Shown: piece by piece, positions 54,759 to 64,000 of the stretch
Position numbering within the stretch: position 1 is the stretch's first letter
How the letters are laid out: every line of letters begins with the position of its first letter
NCBI RefSeq assembly: GCF_001307295.1
Contig: NZ_CP012700.1
Span: forward strand, 1,987,001 to 2,051,000
DNA: 64,000 bases
Reading direction: 5' to 3'
From: Sphingopyxis macrogoltabida
Lineage (GTDB): Bacteria > Pseudomonadota > Alphaproteobacteria > Sphingomonadales > Sphingomonadaceae
Translations under genes and position numbers: made by a program
Notes under the pieces: model-generated
What the model was told of the DNA's origin: nothing
The model's input: the letters and a program-made list of their open reading frames with translations, nothing else
The model's database searches: none

Positions 54759-55487
54759 TCAGTTCGCGGGGTCGGTTGCCGGAGCAGCTTCGTCCGCCGG
54801 AGCAGGCTCGGCAGTCGCCGGTGCAGCGTCAGTGGCCGGTGCGGCCGGAGCCGCGCCGGTCGCGGGAGCAGCCGGGGCCGCGGCGGGCTCCGCTGCCTTC
54901 AGCGTCGGCATCAGCACGCCGTTGAGGACATGGATGACGCCGTTCGACTGCGCGACATCGGCCTGTGTCACATAGCCCGAGCTGCCCTGCGTGCCATCGA
55001 CCTTGATATTGCCCTGCACCTCGGTGAAGGTCAGCGGCTCGCCCTCGACCGTGGTCAGCGTGGTCTTGCCGCCGCCGGCCTTGATCTTGGCATATAGGTC
55101 GGTCGAGGTGATGGCGCCGGGAACGACGTGATATTTCAGCACCTGCGCCAGATGATCCTTGTTGATCGGATCCATCAGATAGGCGGTCATCGGCTGCGGC
55201 ACCGCGGCAAATGCCTGATCGGTCGGCGCGAAAACGGTAAAGGGGCCAGCGGCGCTCAGCGTGTCGGCTAGGCCGGCGGCGGTGATCGCCTGCACCAGCG
55301 TCTTGTGTTCGGGCGAACTCGTCGCATTCTGGACGATATTCCAGCCGTCCTGCATCGCGCCGGCAGCGGCATCGGCTTCGGCAGCGGTCTCTTCGCCTTC
55401 ATCGGCCCGCGCATAAGAAGCGGGCAAGGTCATCGCGGCGGCGGTCAGGGCAAAAAGGGGAAAAGCGAAAAACTTCGCACGCAACAT
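54759..55487 (-). CDS. fasciclin-domain protein with Ala/Pro-rich tail
   Basis: 242 aa, cleavable signal ending ASYARA-D. One FAS1 domain with SPEHKTLVQAITAAGLA, FTVFAPTDQAF, VLKYHVVPGAIT and NGVIHVLNGVLMP. The C-terminal 50 residues are Ala/Pro/Thr repeats (APATGAAPAAPATDAAP style). ATG 55487 has GGAGA seven bases upstream. A hairpin (TCAGGGT-ACCCTGA) lies in its 5' leader. Confidence 0.88.
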   Translation of the reverse strand: MLRAKFFAFPLFALTAAAMTLPASYARADEGEETAAEADAAAGAMQDGWNIVQNATSSPEHKTLVQAITAAGLADTLSAAGPFTVFAPTDQAFAAVPQPMTAYLMDPINKDHLAQVLKYHVVPGAITSTDLYAKIKAGGGKTTLTTVEGEPLTFTEVQGNIKVDGTQGSSGYVTQADVAQSNGVIHVLNGVLMPTLKAAEPAAAPAAPATGAAPAAPATDAAPATAEPAPADEAAPATDPAN

Positions 55488-55556
55488 CAATCATCTCCGG
55501 TTGTTGAAACGTCAGGGTGTTCAAACCCTGAACGCATCTTACCCCCGGAAAGTTTC

Positions 55557-55583
55557 ATGAAAAGGCCGAAATCGGCCATTTTC
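55557..55583 (-). terminator. intrinsic terminator after pntAa
   Basis: On the minus strand GGCCGA pairs with TCGGCC, followed by TTTTC. It lies directly after the pntAa stop (55595), so readthrough to the fasciclin genes and to pntAb is doubtful. Confidence 0.7.
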
Positions 55584-55594
55584 GGATAGAAATT

Positions 55595-56716
55595 CTACCC
55601 CAGCAGGCGTTCGTTCACGACCTTGCCGCCCTGCGTCAGGCGAACAGCGTTGCCGATTTCCTCGTCGAGCACGGGCTTGCCCTGCTCCTTGTCCCAGAAG
55701 GCAGAAAGGAAGTTGAACAGGTTGCGGCTGAACAGCGCGCTGGTGTCGGCGGGCATCAATGCGGCGATATTTTGCGCGCCGATGACGGTGACGCCATGGA
55801 TCTTCTTCGCCTCGCCGGCGACCGCGCCCTCGACATTGCCGCCGCTTTCGGCCGCCATGTCGACGATGACGCTGCCCGCGCGCATCGTCGCGAGCTGCGC
55901 GTCCGAAATCAGCCGCGGCGCGGGGCGCCCCGGGATCAGCGCGGTGGTGATCACGATGTCCTGCTTCGCGATGTGCGACGACACGAGTTCGGCCTGCGCC
56001 GCCTTATATTCGTCCGACATTTCGGTGGCATAGCCGCCGGCGCCCTCACCCTCGATCCCCGCGACCGTCTCGACGAAGATCGGCTTGGCGCCGAGGCTGA
56101 GAATCTGTTCCTTGGTCGCGGCGCGCACGTCGGTCGCGCTGACCTGCGCGCCCAGACGGCGCGCGGTCGCGATCGCCTGCAGCCCCGCGACGCCGACGCC
56201 CATCACGAACGCCTTCGCGGCGCTGACCGTGCCCGCGGCGGTCATCATCATCGGAAAGGCGCGGCCATAGGCGTTCGCCGCCATCAGCACCGCCTTGTAA
56301 CCCGCGAGATTGGCCTGGCTCGACAGGATGTCCATCGACTGCGCGCGCGTGATGCGCGGCATGAATTCCATCGCCAGCGCCTCGAGGCCGAGCTTGGCAT
56401 AGTCGTCGACGCGCGCACGCTCGCCGAACGGGTTCAGGCCAGCAGCAAGCCAGGCGCCGTCGGCGAAGCCCTTGAGTCCTTTCGGGTCGGGGCCCTGGAT
56501 GGCGAGGATGATGTTCGCGCCCTTCAGCACATCGGCGCGGCTGCCGACGCTCGCGCCCGCGGCGCCATAGTCGGCGTCGGCGATCGAAGCGGCTTCGCCC
56601 GCCCCGGACTCGACCGCGACTTCAGCGCCCAGTCCGATGAATTTCTTCACGGTTTCGGGTGTTGCAGCGACGCGGGTCTCGCCGGCGGCGAGTTCCTTCA
56701 GGACAGCGATGCGCAT
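55595..56716 (-). CDS. pntAA: NAD(P) transhydrogenase alpha subunit part 1 (soluble)
   Basis: 373-aa NAD-binding domain of the transhydrogenase. RIAVLKELAAGETRVA start, then EFMPRITRAQSMD, the dinucleotide fold VMGVGVAGLQAIATA, and IVDMAAESGGNVE near the end. It lies 12 bases after the small cytochrome-oxidase-subunit-IV gene. Its membrane partner pntAb is 1.6 kb downstream. Confidence 0.94.
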   Translation of the reverse strand: MRIAVLKELAAGETRVAATPETVKKFIGLGAEVAVESGAGEAASIADADYGAAGASVGSRADVLKGANIILAIQGPDPKGLKGFADGAWLAAGLNPFGERARVDDYAKLGLEALAMEFMPRITRAQSMDILSSQANLAGYKAVLMAANAYGRAFPMMMTAAGTVSAAKAFVMGVGVAGLQAIATARRLGAQVSATDVRAATKEQILSLGAKPIFVETVAGIEGEGAGGYATEMSDEYKAAQAELVSSHIAKQDIVITTALIPGRPAPRLISDAQLATMRAGSVIVDMAAESGGNVEGAVAGEAKKIHGVTVIGAQNIAALMPADTSALFSRNLFNFLSAFWDKEQGKPVLDEEIGNAVRLTQGGKVVNERLLG

Positions 56717-56728
56717 GGCGGCGGCCGA

Positions 56729-56851
56729 TCAGGACGCGATGAGGAGGACGACGAAAACCGTGACGATCGCAGTGATGATCGATCCGATTTTCAGCAGGCT
56801 GAGGAACCCCGTGTAGGTTTCTTCCGCTGCCTTCATTTCCTGCTGTGCCAT
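56729..56851 (-). CDS. aa3-type cytochrome oxidase subunit IV-like small membrane protein
   Basis: 40-aa peptide (41 codons with stop): a short Lys/Glu-rich cytosolic part MAQQEMKAAEETYTGFLSL, then a single helix (IGSIITAIVTVFVVLLIAS). Length and pattern fit the bacterial aa3 oxidase subunit IV family (COX4_pro_2), which is typically encoded just before pntA in alphaproteobacteria. ATG 56851 with AGGGGAA upstream. Confidence 0.8.
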   Translation of the reverse strand: MAQQEMKAAEETYTGFLSLLKIGSIITAIVTVFVVLLIAS

Positions 56852-57088
56852 CGCTGTTCCCCTTAGCCAGTTTCCGCTTCGTCACGCGCAGCCGCGCGCC
56901 GCAGAATCGGATTTCGCGCCGGTCTTAGCCACGCCATGCCATATGCTCAAGTGCCGCTTTGGCGGAAAATCGCGCCGCTGGGCAAAAGCCCGATGGCCTT
57001 AATCGCCCTTTTACCCCTATCCGTTAAATGGGTTCGCTACGGCGGAACAATGGCATAACATGCCGATAAAGGGGCAGATTCGAAGGCG

Positions 57089-58525
57089 ATGGCAAGTACC
57101 CGCGACACGCGAATGGTGATGATCGTCGACAGCGAGCCTGCCCAGCAGCGCTTTCTGTCAGCGCTCGTCTCGCGCGGCGGCTGGCGCAGCGTCATCGCCG
57201 CCGATACCGACACCGCGCTGGCCAAACTGGGGACGCAGGAGGGCATGGCGCTCGATGCGGTGATCGTCGATCAGGGCATCTCCGGGCTGTCGATCCCCGA
57301 ATTCGTCGCCGAACTGCGCCGCTGGCGCCCCGCGCTGCCGCTGATCGTCATCACGATGCGCAACGGGGTCGAGGTCGCGGTCGGCGCGATGCGCGCCGGG
57401 GCAAGCGATTTCGTCCAGAAGCCGATCGCCCCCGACCGCCTGCTGAGCGCGCTCGACCGCATCGTTTCGACGAGCGGCCCGCAGGGCGAACTCCGCCCGC
57501 TCACCGAAAAATTGCGCGCGCCGCTCGCTTTCGAGGAAATCATCGGGTCGAGCCCCAATTTCCGCAGCGCGCTCGCCATTGCCGCCAAGGCAGCGCGGGC
57601 GCGGGTGCCGGTGATGATCAACGGCCGCCCCGGCACCGGCAAGGAAGTTTTCGCCCGCGCGATCCACAGCGCCAGCCCGCGCGCCCGCGGCGCGCTGGTG
57701 ATGGTCGATTGTTCGGCGGTGTCGCCCGGCCTGATCGGATCGGGACTGTTCGGCCACGAACGCGGCGCCTTCCCCGGCGCGTTCGATCGCCAGGTCGGCC
57801 GGCTGGTGCAGGCCGATGCGGGCAGCATCATCATCGACCATGTCGAATGCATCCCGCTGGAAACGCAGGCGAAGCTCGTCGAATTCCTGGGCAGCGGCGA
57901 AGTGCAGATGATCGGCGGCAGCATCCGCCAGAGCGTCGACGTCCGCATCATCGCGACGAGCGCCAGCCCGCTCGACAAGCTGATCGAGGCGGGGCATTTC
58001 CGCGAAGACCTGTTCTACGCGCTGTCGAGCGCGCAATTCACCCTGCCCTCGCTCAGCGAACGCCGCGGCGACGTCGGCCCGCTGGCGCGGCATCTGCTCC
58101 AGCGGATCAGCAGCTTGCCGGGGATGGGCACGATCGGAGTTACCGACGACGCGCTGCGCCTGCTCGCCGCCTATGCCTGGCCGGGCAATGTCCGCCAGCT
58201 TCAGGACGTGCTGTTCCGCGCCGCGGTCGAGAGCAAGACCGACGTCCTCACCAGCGCCGATTTCAAGGCGATCGAGGCGACGCTCGGCGGCAGCGGCGGC
58301 GTGACGAGCGACGGCAATGTCGCGATCAACGGCGAAGCGATCGGGGTCACCCTGTACCTGCCCGACGGCAACCTCCGCCCGCTCGAAGAGATCGAGGCCG
58401 ACGTCATCCGCCTGGCCATCGGCCATTATCGCGGCCGGATGAGCGAAGTGGCGCGGCGGCTCGGCATCGGCCGCTCGACGCTGTACCGCAAGCTCGCCGA
58501 TCTGGGGATCGACACCGCGGCCTGA
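57089..58525 (+). CDS. NtrC-like response regulator with degenerate sigma-54 motifs
   Basis: 478 aa: receiver (1-125) with Asp61, Thr89 and Lys111 in place; AAA+ domain (145-390) with Walker A GRPGTGKE at 179-186; C-terminal Fis helix-turn-helix (MSEVARRLGIGRSTLYRKL, 451-469). The sigma-54 contact loop GAFTGA reads GAFPGA (226-231), and Walker B is SIIIDHVE with His251 where Glu is expected. Arg305 and WPGNVRQL remain. It probably does not activate sigma-54. Target genes unknown. No histidine kinase is adjacent. Confidence 0.88.
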   Translation: MASTRDTRMVMIVDSEPAQQRFLSALVSRGGWRSVIAADTDTALAKLGTQEGMALDAVIVDQGISGLSIPEFVAELRRWRPALPLIVITMRNGVEVAVGAMRAGASDFVQKPIAPDRLLSALDRIVSTSGPQGELRPLTEKLRAPLAFEEIIGSSPNFRSALAIAAKAARARVPVMINGRPGTGKEVFARAIHSASPRARGALVMVDCSAVSPGLIGSGLFGHERGAFPGAFDRQVGRLVQADAGSIIIDHVECIPLETQAKLVEFLGSGEVQMIGGSIRQSVDVRIIATSASPLDKLIEAGHFREDLFYALSSAQFTLPSLSERRGDVGPLARHLLQRISSLPGMGTIGVTDDALRLLAAYAWPGNVRQLQDVLFRAAVESKTDVLTSADFKAIEATLGGSGGVTSDGNVAINGEAIGVTLYLPDGNLRPLEEIEADVIRLAIGHYRGRMSEVARRLGIGRSTLYRKLADLGIDTAA

Positions 58526-58560
58526 CCCGCTGCGAACTCCGTCCAGCCGATCGCGCTTGA

Positions 58561-58582
58561 TATATAAGTTTGTACTTATATA
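58561..58582 (+). promoter_or_regulatory. operator palindrome of the ArsR/SRPBCC operon
   Basis: TATATAAGT - TTGT - ACTTATATA: two perfect 9-base arms with a 4-base spacer, in an AT-rich island 30 bases before the SRPBCC start. Typical of an ArsR-type operator. Confidence 0.75.
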
Positions 58583-58612
58583 AATATCCCGGCACCAACC
58601 GCGAGAATCATC

Positions 58613-59269
58613 ATGCCGTTCGATACCGCCGCCCAAGCCGCCATGGTCGTCCGCAAGGTCGAAGATGTGACGCATGCGGGCGAGCCCTGCCGCGCCGTCG
58701 TCGCGTCGCGCGACTATGCCACCGGTATCGACGATCTGTGGAACGCGATCACCGACAAGGAACGCATTCCGCGCTGGTTCGCGCCGGTCGAAGGCGACCT
58801 TTCGCTTGGCGGCAGATATCAGATCAAGGGCAATGCCGGCGGCACCGTCACCGCGTGCACGCCGCCGCGCCATTTCGCGCTGACCTGGGAGTTCGGCGGC
58901 GGGATGAGCTGGGTCGAGGTCGAACTGGCCGAAACCGGCGACGACAGCACGCGCCTGACCCTGCGCCATATCGCCCCGCTCGACGACAAGTCCGAGGAGT
59001 TCTGGGACAAATTCGGTCCCGGCGCCGTCGGCGTCGGCTGGGACCTGTCGCTACTCGGCCTCGCCTGGCACCTCGAAACCGGCGCGGCGGTGCAGGAGCG
59101 CTTTGCCGAGGATAGCTGGCCGCTGAGTGATGAAGGCAGGGCCTTCGCGACGTCGAGCAGCGATTCATGGACCGCCGCCTCGATCGCCTATGGCACCGCC
59201 GCAGATGCCGCGAGCCGCGCGGGCGCCAGCACGACCGCCTTCTATACCGGCACCGCCGCCCCCGAATGA
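58613..59269 (+). CDS. SRPBCC (AHSA1-type) domain protein
   Basis: 218 aa. START-like helix-grip fold: RDYATGIDDLWNAITDKERIPRWF, GDLSLGGRYQIKGNAGGTV, LTWEFGGGMSWVEVEL, TLRHIAP and GVGWDLSLLGLAW. AHSA1-type proteins bind hydrophobic ligands. It is cotranscribed with, and overlaps by four bases, an ArsR-type regulator, the typical arrangement. Ligand unknown. Confidence 0.88.
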   Translation: MPFDTAAQAAMVVRKVEDVTHAGEPCRAVVASRDYATGIDDLWNAITDKERIPRWFAPVEGDLSLGGRYQIKGNAGGTVTACTPPRHFALTWEFGGGMSWVEVELAETGDDSTRLTLRHIAPLDDKSEEFWDKFGPGAVGVGWDLSLLGLAWHLETGAAVQERFAEDSWPLSDEGRAFATSSSDSWTAASIAYGTAADAASRAGASTTAFYTGTAAPE

Positions 59270-59610
59270 TGCACGCCTTCGATATCCTCGGCGATCCGGT
59301 CCGCCGCCGCATCCTCGAACTGCTTGCGGACGGCACGCAGGCGTCGGGCGCGATCGTCGAGGTGATCGCCGCCGAATTTTCGATTTCGCAGCCTGCGGTG
59401 TCGCAGCACCTGCGTATATTGCGCGACAGCGGCTTCGCGACATCGCGCGCCGAAGGACGGCGACGGCTCTATGCGGTCGCGCCCGAACGCTTCGACGAAG
59501 TCGATGCATGGGTGCAGCGTTTCCGCGGCACATGGGAACCGCGCTTCGAAGCCCTCGCGACCGAAGTGGCGCGGGGCAAGAAGGCGCGGCGCAGAGAGCA
59601 GGAAAGCTAG
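59266..59610 (+). CDS. ArsR-type winged-helix regulator
   Basis: 114 aa. FDILGDPVRRRILELLADG, then the recognition helix ISQPAVSQHLRILRDSGF and the wing AEGRRRLYAVAP. No metal-binding Cys pair is seen in the helices, so it probably senses an organic ligand. Starts ATG ATG at 59266 (either can be used), overlapping the SRPBCC stop. The 4-base overlap with folP at its end is convergent. Confidence 0.9.
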   Translation: MMHAFDILGDPVRRRILELLADGTQASGAIVEVIAAEFSISQPAVSQHLRILRDSGFATSRAEGRRRLYAVAPERFDEVDAWVQRFRGTWEPRFEALATEVARGKKARRREQES

Positions 59611-60737
59611 GCGGTCAGCGCCGCATCGCGCAGCCCGCGCCACACCCTCAGCGCCTGCCGGTTTTCGGAGACATCGTGAATGCGCAGCATCTGCGCGCCC
59701 TGCGATGCCGCCTGATAATGGAGCGCCACCGTTCCGCCGAGCCGCTGGTCGGCGGGCGCTTCATTGTCGAGCGCGCCGATCATCCGCTTGCGGCTGGCGC
59801 CGAACAGGATCGGGCAACCCAATGTATGGAACAGCGCGAGACCGTTGATCAGCGCGAGATTGTCGGCAATTCCCTTGCCGAAACCCAGCCCCGGATCGAC
59901 GATAATCCTTGCCGGATCGATCCCCGCCGCGACGCATGCCGCGACCCGCTCGGCGAGCATGTCGTACACGTCGAACAGCACATGGTCATAACCGCCGCCC
60001 GCATGCGGATCGCTCTTGGCGGCCGGGGCGTGCATCAGCACGACCGGGCAGCGGGCGCGGACAACGACCTCCATCGCGCGATCGTCGTAACGCAGCGCCG
60101 AAATATCGTTGACGATCCCCGCCCCCGCCCCGAGCGCGGCCTCCATCACCGCGGCCTTGCGCGTGTCGATCGAGACCGCGACGCCGCCTTTCGCCAGCCC
60201 CGCGACGACGCCCTCGATCCGCTGAATCTCGTCGCCTTCCCAGACGAGCGGCGCGCCCGGGCGCGTCGATTCGCCCCCGACGTCGATGATCGCTGCGCCA
60301 GCCGACGCCATCGCAAAGCCCGCATCGACCGCCGCTGCGGTATCGACATGCTTGCCGCCGTCCGAAAAGCTGTCGGGCGTGACGTTCAATATGCCCATCA
60401 ACTGCGGTTCGTTCAGCCGGATCGTTCGCTCGCCGAGTTGGAGCGCGCCGCGCGGACGCACGGTCGCGGCACGCTGCGTGGTAGCCGCCCGCGCGAGCGT
60501 ATCGGGCATCGCGGCGATCCAGTCGTCGAATTCGGCGACGGTCACGATGGCGGATTTCACCACGCCATCGTCGCGCAGGCTGACCTGCCACGCAGCGAAC
60601 CAGACCATCGTGTCGGCGATGCGCTGACAGCCGTCGTCCAGTTCGTGCGGCCGGTCGACAAAGCAGGCGGGGCGGCAATAGATTTGGGCGTCCGCCGAGG
60701 CGCTGCCGAGGGCGGGTTTGGTGAGTGGGGTAAACAT
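59607..60737 (-). CDS. folP: dihydropteroate synthase
   Basis: Makes dihydropteroate in folate synthesis; sulfonamide target. 376 aa, with the barrel beginning near residue 110: MGILNVTPDSFSDGG, the DVGGESTRPGA loop, VSIDTRK, VLMHAP, IIVDPGLGFGKG, and FGASRKRMIG. About 100 extra N-terminal residues precede the barrel (conserved among sphingomonads as far as remembered). Stop overlaps arsR. Confidence 0.93.
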   Translation of the reverse strand: MFTPLTKPALGSASADAQIYCRPACFVDRPHELDDGCQRIADTMVWFAAWQVSLRDDGVVKSAIVTVAEFDDWIAAMPDTLARAATTQRAATVRPRGALQLGERTIRLNEPQLMGILNVTPDSFSDGGKHVDTAAAVDAGFAMASAGAAIIDVGGESTRPGAPLVWEGDEIQRIEGVVAGLAKGGVAVSIDTRKAAVMEAALGAGAGIVNDISALRYDDRAMEVVVRARCPVVLMHAPAAKSDPHAGGGYDHVLFDVYDMLAERVAACVAAGIDPARIIVDPGLGFGKGIADNLALINGLALFHTLGCPILFGASRKRMIGALDNEAPADQRLGGTVALHYQAASQGAQMLRIHDVSENRQALRVWRGLRDAALTA

Positions 60738-60751
60738 CGCTCTCCCTTACC

Positions 60752-60828
60752 CGTCATTGCGAGCGAAGCGAAGCAATCCAGGGCGGTTTACGCCAGCTCT
60801 GGATTGCTTCGCTTCGCTCGCAATGACG
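60752..60828. repeat. palindromic intergenic repeat, family C (copy 2)
   Basis: CGTCATTGCGAGCGAAGCGA continuing AGCAATCCAG, inverted at 60799-60828. Spacer GGCGGTTTACGCCAGC. Compared with copy 1, GCGCAGC is GCGAAGC and the paired arm has changed too, so pairing is conserved. Lies between the ccrM stop and the folP start. Confidence 0.9.
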
Positions 60829-60836
60829 CCGTGCTG

Positions 60837-62177
<1,341 letters not shown>

Positions 62178-62203
62178 AGTGGCGAAAAAAATTTCAAAAT
62201 TGC

Positions 62204-62332
62204 TCCTCCCTGTGGCGAAGCCATGGGGAGGTGGCAGCGCGAAGCGCTGACGGAGGGGCTTTAACGCGACGCCTTAGCCCCTCCACCATGCTTCGCATGG
62301 TCCCCCTCCCCACCGCTTAGCGGCAGGGAGGA
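62204..62332. repeat. long palindromic repeat, family E (copy 2)
   Basis: Begins TCCTCCCTGTGGCGAAGC, has GCGCGAAGCGCTGACGGAG and CCCCTCCACCATG, and ends in GGCAGGGAGGA. It matches copy 1 (35696-35827) over most of its length, with a different short inner segment (TTTAACGCGACGCCTTAGC). Ends one base before the SDR stop codon. Confidence 0.88.
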
Positions 62333-62333
62333 A

Positions 62334-63230
62334 TTATATCCCGGGGTCGACACCGGTCAGTTCGACCGAACGCACCCACAGTTCGCGCGCGAGCTTCGGA
62401 TCGCGCGCGGTGCGCGTCGCGCGCGCCGGGCCCGAGCGGCCCGATATTTCGCCGAGCCCCTGCGGCCCCAGATAATCGCCGCCCTGCACATTGACTCCGG
62501 TCGCTGCCTGCAACGTCGGCCAGGCGCCCTGCGCGGCGCTGTTGAAAAAGGGCGCGGCGAGCGGCGTCATGCTGCGCAGCGGCAGCGGCAGGTGGCGCGT
62601 CAGTTCGGTGAGCGCGACGCCGGGATGGCAGCCGATCGCCTGCGTCGCGCGGCCGGCGGCGCCCAATCGCCGGTCGAGTTCGAACATATGGAGCAGGTTG
62701 GCGAGCTTGCTCGTCTGGTAGCGCTGCCAATTGTGGTAGCTGCGGCTGGCCGACAGGTCGCTGAAATCGATCTCGCCGCCCTTGTGAGCGATGCTGGAGG
62801 TGATGACGATGCGGTCGTCGACATGGGGGTGCACCAGCCCGGTAAAGGCAAAGGTGCCGAGGTGATTGACCCCGAATTGCGATTCAAACCCTTGCCTGGT
62901 GAGTGTTTTCGGCGGGATCATGATCCCGGCATTGTTCACCAGCACGTCGATCCGTGACCCGGCGAGCACCGCGTTTGCCGCGTCGCGGACCTGATCGAGG
63001 TCGGCAAGGTCGAGCGGCTGGAACGACAGTTCGGCCGCCGGAACGTCGGCCCGGATGCGGTTCATCGCCGCCTCGGCCCGATCGGCATCGCGGCACGCGA
63101 GGATGACATGCGCGCCGCGCGCCGCCAGCACGCGTGCTGTCTCGAAACCGATCCCGGCATTGGCACCGGTAACCAGGAAGGAGCGCCCCGTCTGCGTGCC
63201 GACATCGTCGGCCGTGAACCCGCTGCGCAT
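62334..63230 (-). CDS. short-chain dehydrogenase/reductase
   Basis: 298 aa. NAD(P)-binding TGANAGIGFET, NNAGIM, ITSSIAHKGG and the active-site YQTSK, giving a complete Ser-Tyr-Lys set. The layout is like the protochlorophyllide-reductase/retinol-dehydrogenase-like SDRs (LDLADLDQVR, GVNHLGTFAFT, IGCHPGVALTEL). Substrate unknown. Starts 18 bases after rnhB in the same direction, so cotranscription is likely. Confidence 0.87.
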   Translation of the reverse strand: MRSGFTADDVGTQTGRSFLVTGANAGIGFETARVLAARGAHVILACRDADRAEAAMNRIRADVPAAELSFQPLDLADLDQVRDAANAVLAGSRIDVLVNNAGIMIPPKTLTRQGFESQFGVNHLGTFAFTGLVHPHVDDRIVITSSIAHKGGEIDFSDLSASRSYHNWQRYQTSKLANLLHMFELDRRLGAAGRATQAIGCHPGVALTELTRHLPLPLRSMTPLAAPFFNSAAQGAWPTLQAATGVNVQGGDYLGPQGLGEISGRSGPARATRTARDPKLARELWVRSVELTGVDPGI

Positions 63231-63248
63231 GACGCTCTCCTGCGTGTT

Positions 63249-63803
63249 TCAGACCAGATGCAGTTGAGCGACCGGCGCAAAACTGGTCCGATGGAGCGGT
63301 GTCGGGCCGTGTTGCCGTAACGCCGCGAGATGGTGCGCGGTACCATAGCCCATGTTGGTCTCCCAGCCAAAAGCAGGAAACTCGCGCGCCATCGTAATCA
63401 TATAGCGGTCGCGATGCTCTTTCGCGATGATGCTCGCCGCCGAGATGCACGGGTGGATCGCGTCGCCGCCGATCACCGCGGTCGCCGTATAGCGCCAACG
63501 CGGCAGCCGGTTGCCGTCGACGAGCACTTCGGCGGGCTCGAAACCCAGCGCCTCGACCGCGCGCGTCATCGCGAGGAAGGTCGCCTGCAGGATGTTGATG
63601 CGGTCGATCTCGGCGACACTCGCCTCGCCAACGCCCCAGCGGCAGCGCGCCTTGATTTCGATCTCCAGCTCGCCGCGACGCCTGGCGGAGAGCTTCTTCG
63701 AATCGTCGAGCCCGGTGATACCGCCTTCGCAGAGCAGCACCGCCGCCGCGACGACCGGCCCGGCGAGCGGCCCGCGGCCGGCCTCGTCGACCCCGACAAT
63801 CAT
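63249..63803 (-). CDS. rnhB: ribonuclease HII
   Basis: Removes ribonucleotides from DNA. 184 aa from ATG 63803. [14 protein letters not shown] (first Asp, Glu), [17 protein letters not shown] (third Asp), [10 protein letters not shown] and [11 protein letters not shown] are all intact. The open frame continues to 63845 into repeat family D; that extension is rejected. Confidence 0.94.
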   Translation of the reverse strand: MIVGVDEAGRGPLAGPVVAAAVLLCEGGITGLDDSKKLSARRRGELEIEIKARCRWGVGEASVAEIDRINILQATFLAMTRAVEALGFEPAEVLVDGNRLPRWRYTATAVIGGDAIHPCISAASIIAKEHRDRYMITMAREFPAFGWETNMGYGTAHHLAALRQHGPTPLHRTSFAPVAQLHLV

Positions 63804-63835
63804 TCGGAGCGATCCAGCGAACCGGGGTTTAGTTC

Positions 63836-63917
63836 CCGTTCGCATCGAGCGAAGTCGAGATGCCCGTCAGCATGGCGCAAGGTCGAAGGGTGTCTCGACT
63901 TCGCTCGACACGAACGG
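63836..63917. repeat. palindromic intergenic repeat, family D (copy 3)
   Basis: CCGTTCGCATCGAGCGAAG arm and CTTCGCTCGACACGAACGG arm, the same end pattern as copy 1. It lies 33 bases before the rnhB start, so it may be in the 5' leader or between transcripts. Confidence 0.88.
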
Positions 63918-63939
63918 GACAAGGAAACGCCGCGCAAGA

Positions 63940-64000
63940 TCAGATACGCCACGGCGGATACCTCCGATATTCGCCCGCCTGGTACAGGCACAGCCGGTTG
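63940..64000 (-). CDS. possible 3' end of a gene running out of the window
   Basis: A frame open from the right edge reads NRLCLYQAGEYRRYPPWRI and stops at 63940-63942. The repeat follows directly, as would fit a gene end. Only 19 codons are visible; product unknown. Confidence 0.35.
   Translation of the reverse strand, partial: NRLCLYQAGEYRRYPPWRI

Overview
The window looks like chromosome of a high-GC alphaproteobacterium of the Sphingomonadales, most like Sphingopyxis or a close relative. This is inferred from gene content and order, not from a database search: cpdR beside hutG and a tRNA-Val, a CcrM-type GANTC methyltransferase beside rnhB and folP, petABC, an EipA/DUF1134 protein, an aa3-type cytochrome oxidase subunit IV peptide in front of pntA, many TonB-dependent receptors, and palindromic intergenic repeats. 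No prophage, insertion sequence, CRISPR array or rRNA was seen. Almost every long ORF antisense to another is a GC-rich shadow.

Layout. 1-7.2 kb: branched-chain 2-oxoacid dehydrogenase E1, thyA, a short RadC-like JAMM protein, tRNA-Pro, a candidate small RNA, hutG, cpdR, tRNA-Val, a dienoyl-CoA-reductase-like SDR and a hydrolase. 7.2-14.2 kb: an iron module of TonB, a siderophore receptor, a PiuC-type oxygenase and a converging ApbE/DUF4198/DUF2271/PepSY operon. The same 20-base Fur-like box stands at both outer promoters. 14.2-24.9 kb: amidotransferase, tRNA-Ser, EipA, apt, cytochrome bc1, trmL, hemF, two related membrane proteins, lipB and a lipoprotein. 24.9-36.5 kb: queE/queC, hslO, argF/argD, an Lrp/LysE pair and assorted enzymes. 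36.5-45.7 kb: a low-GC orphan, glmS, a toxin-antitoxin pair with a perfect operator palindrome, glmU, gph, and a four-gene MarR/PqqD-like/HprK-like/nucleotidyltransferase operon. 45.7-52.1 kb: a second TonB receptor, maiA, a diheme cytochrome with its beta-helix partner, DUF2147, and an amino-acid racemase homologue lacking both catalytic cysteines. 52.1-56.9 kb: transhydrogenase genes split by two fasciclin genes. 57-64 kb: a sigma-54-activator homologue with broken key motifs, an ArsR/SRPBCC operon, folP, ccrM with nine GANTC sites in its upstream region, an SDR and rnhB.

How the genes work together. The iron module joins outer-membrane siderophore uptake to what looks like a flavinylated periplasmic redox chain: the DUF2271 protein carries a T-G-A-T acceptor motif and ApbE, which would attach the FMN, lies two genes downstream. 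The PqqD/HprK/nucleotidyltransferase operon resembles the tailoring part of a peptide-modification pathway with no precursor peptide nearby, and is the best candidate for an undescribed system. Five families of palindromic repeats occupy most of the longer gene-free stretches.

Limits: all calls come from reading the sequence and remembered family features. No alignment, HMM or folding program was run. Start sites were chosen from Shine-Dalgarno spacing, overlaps and family length.
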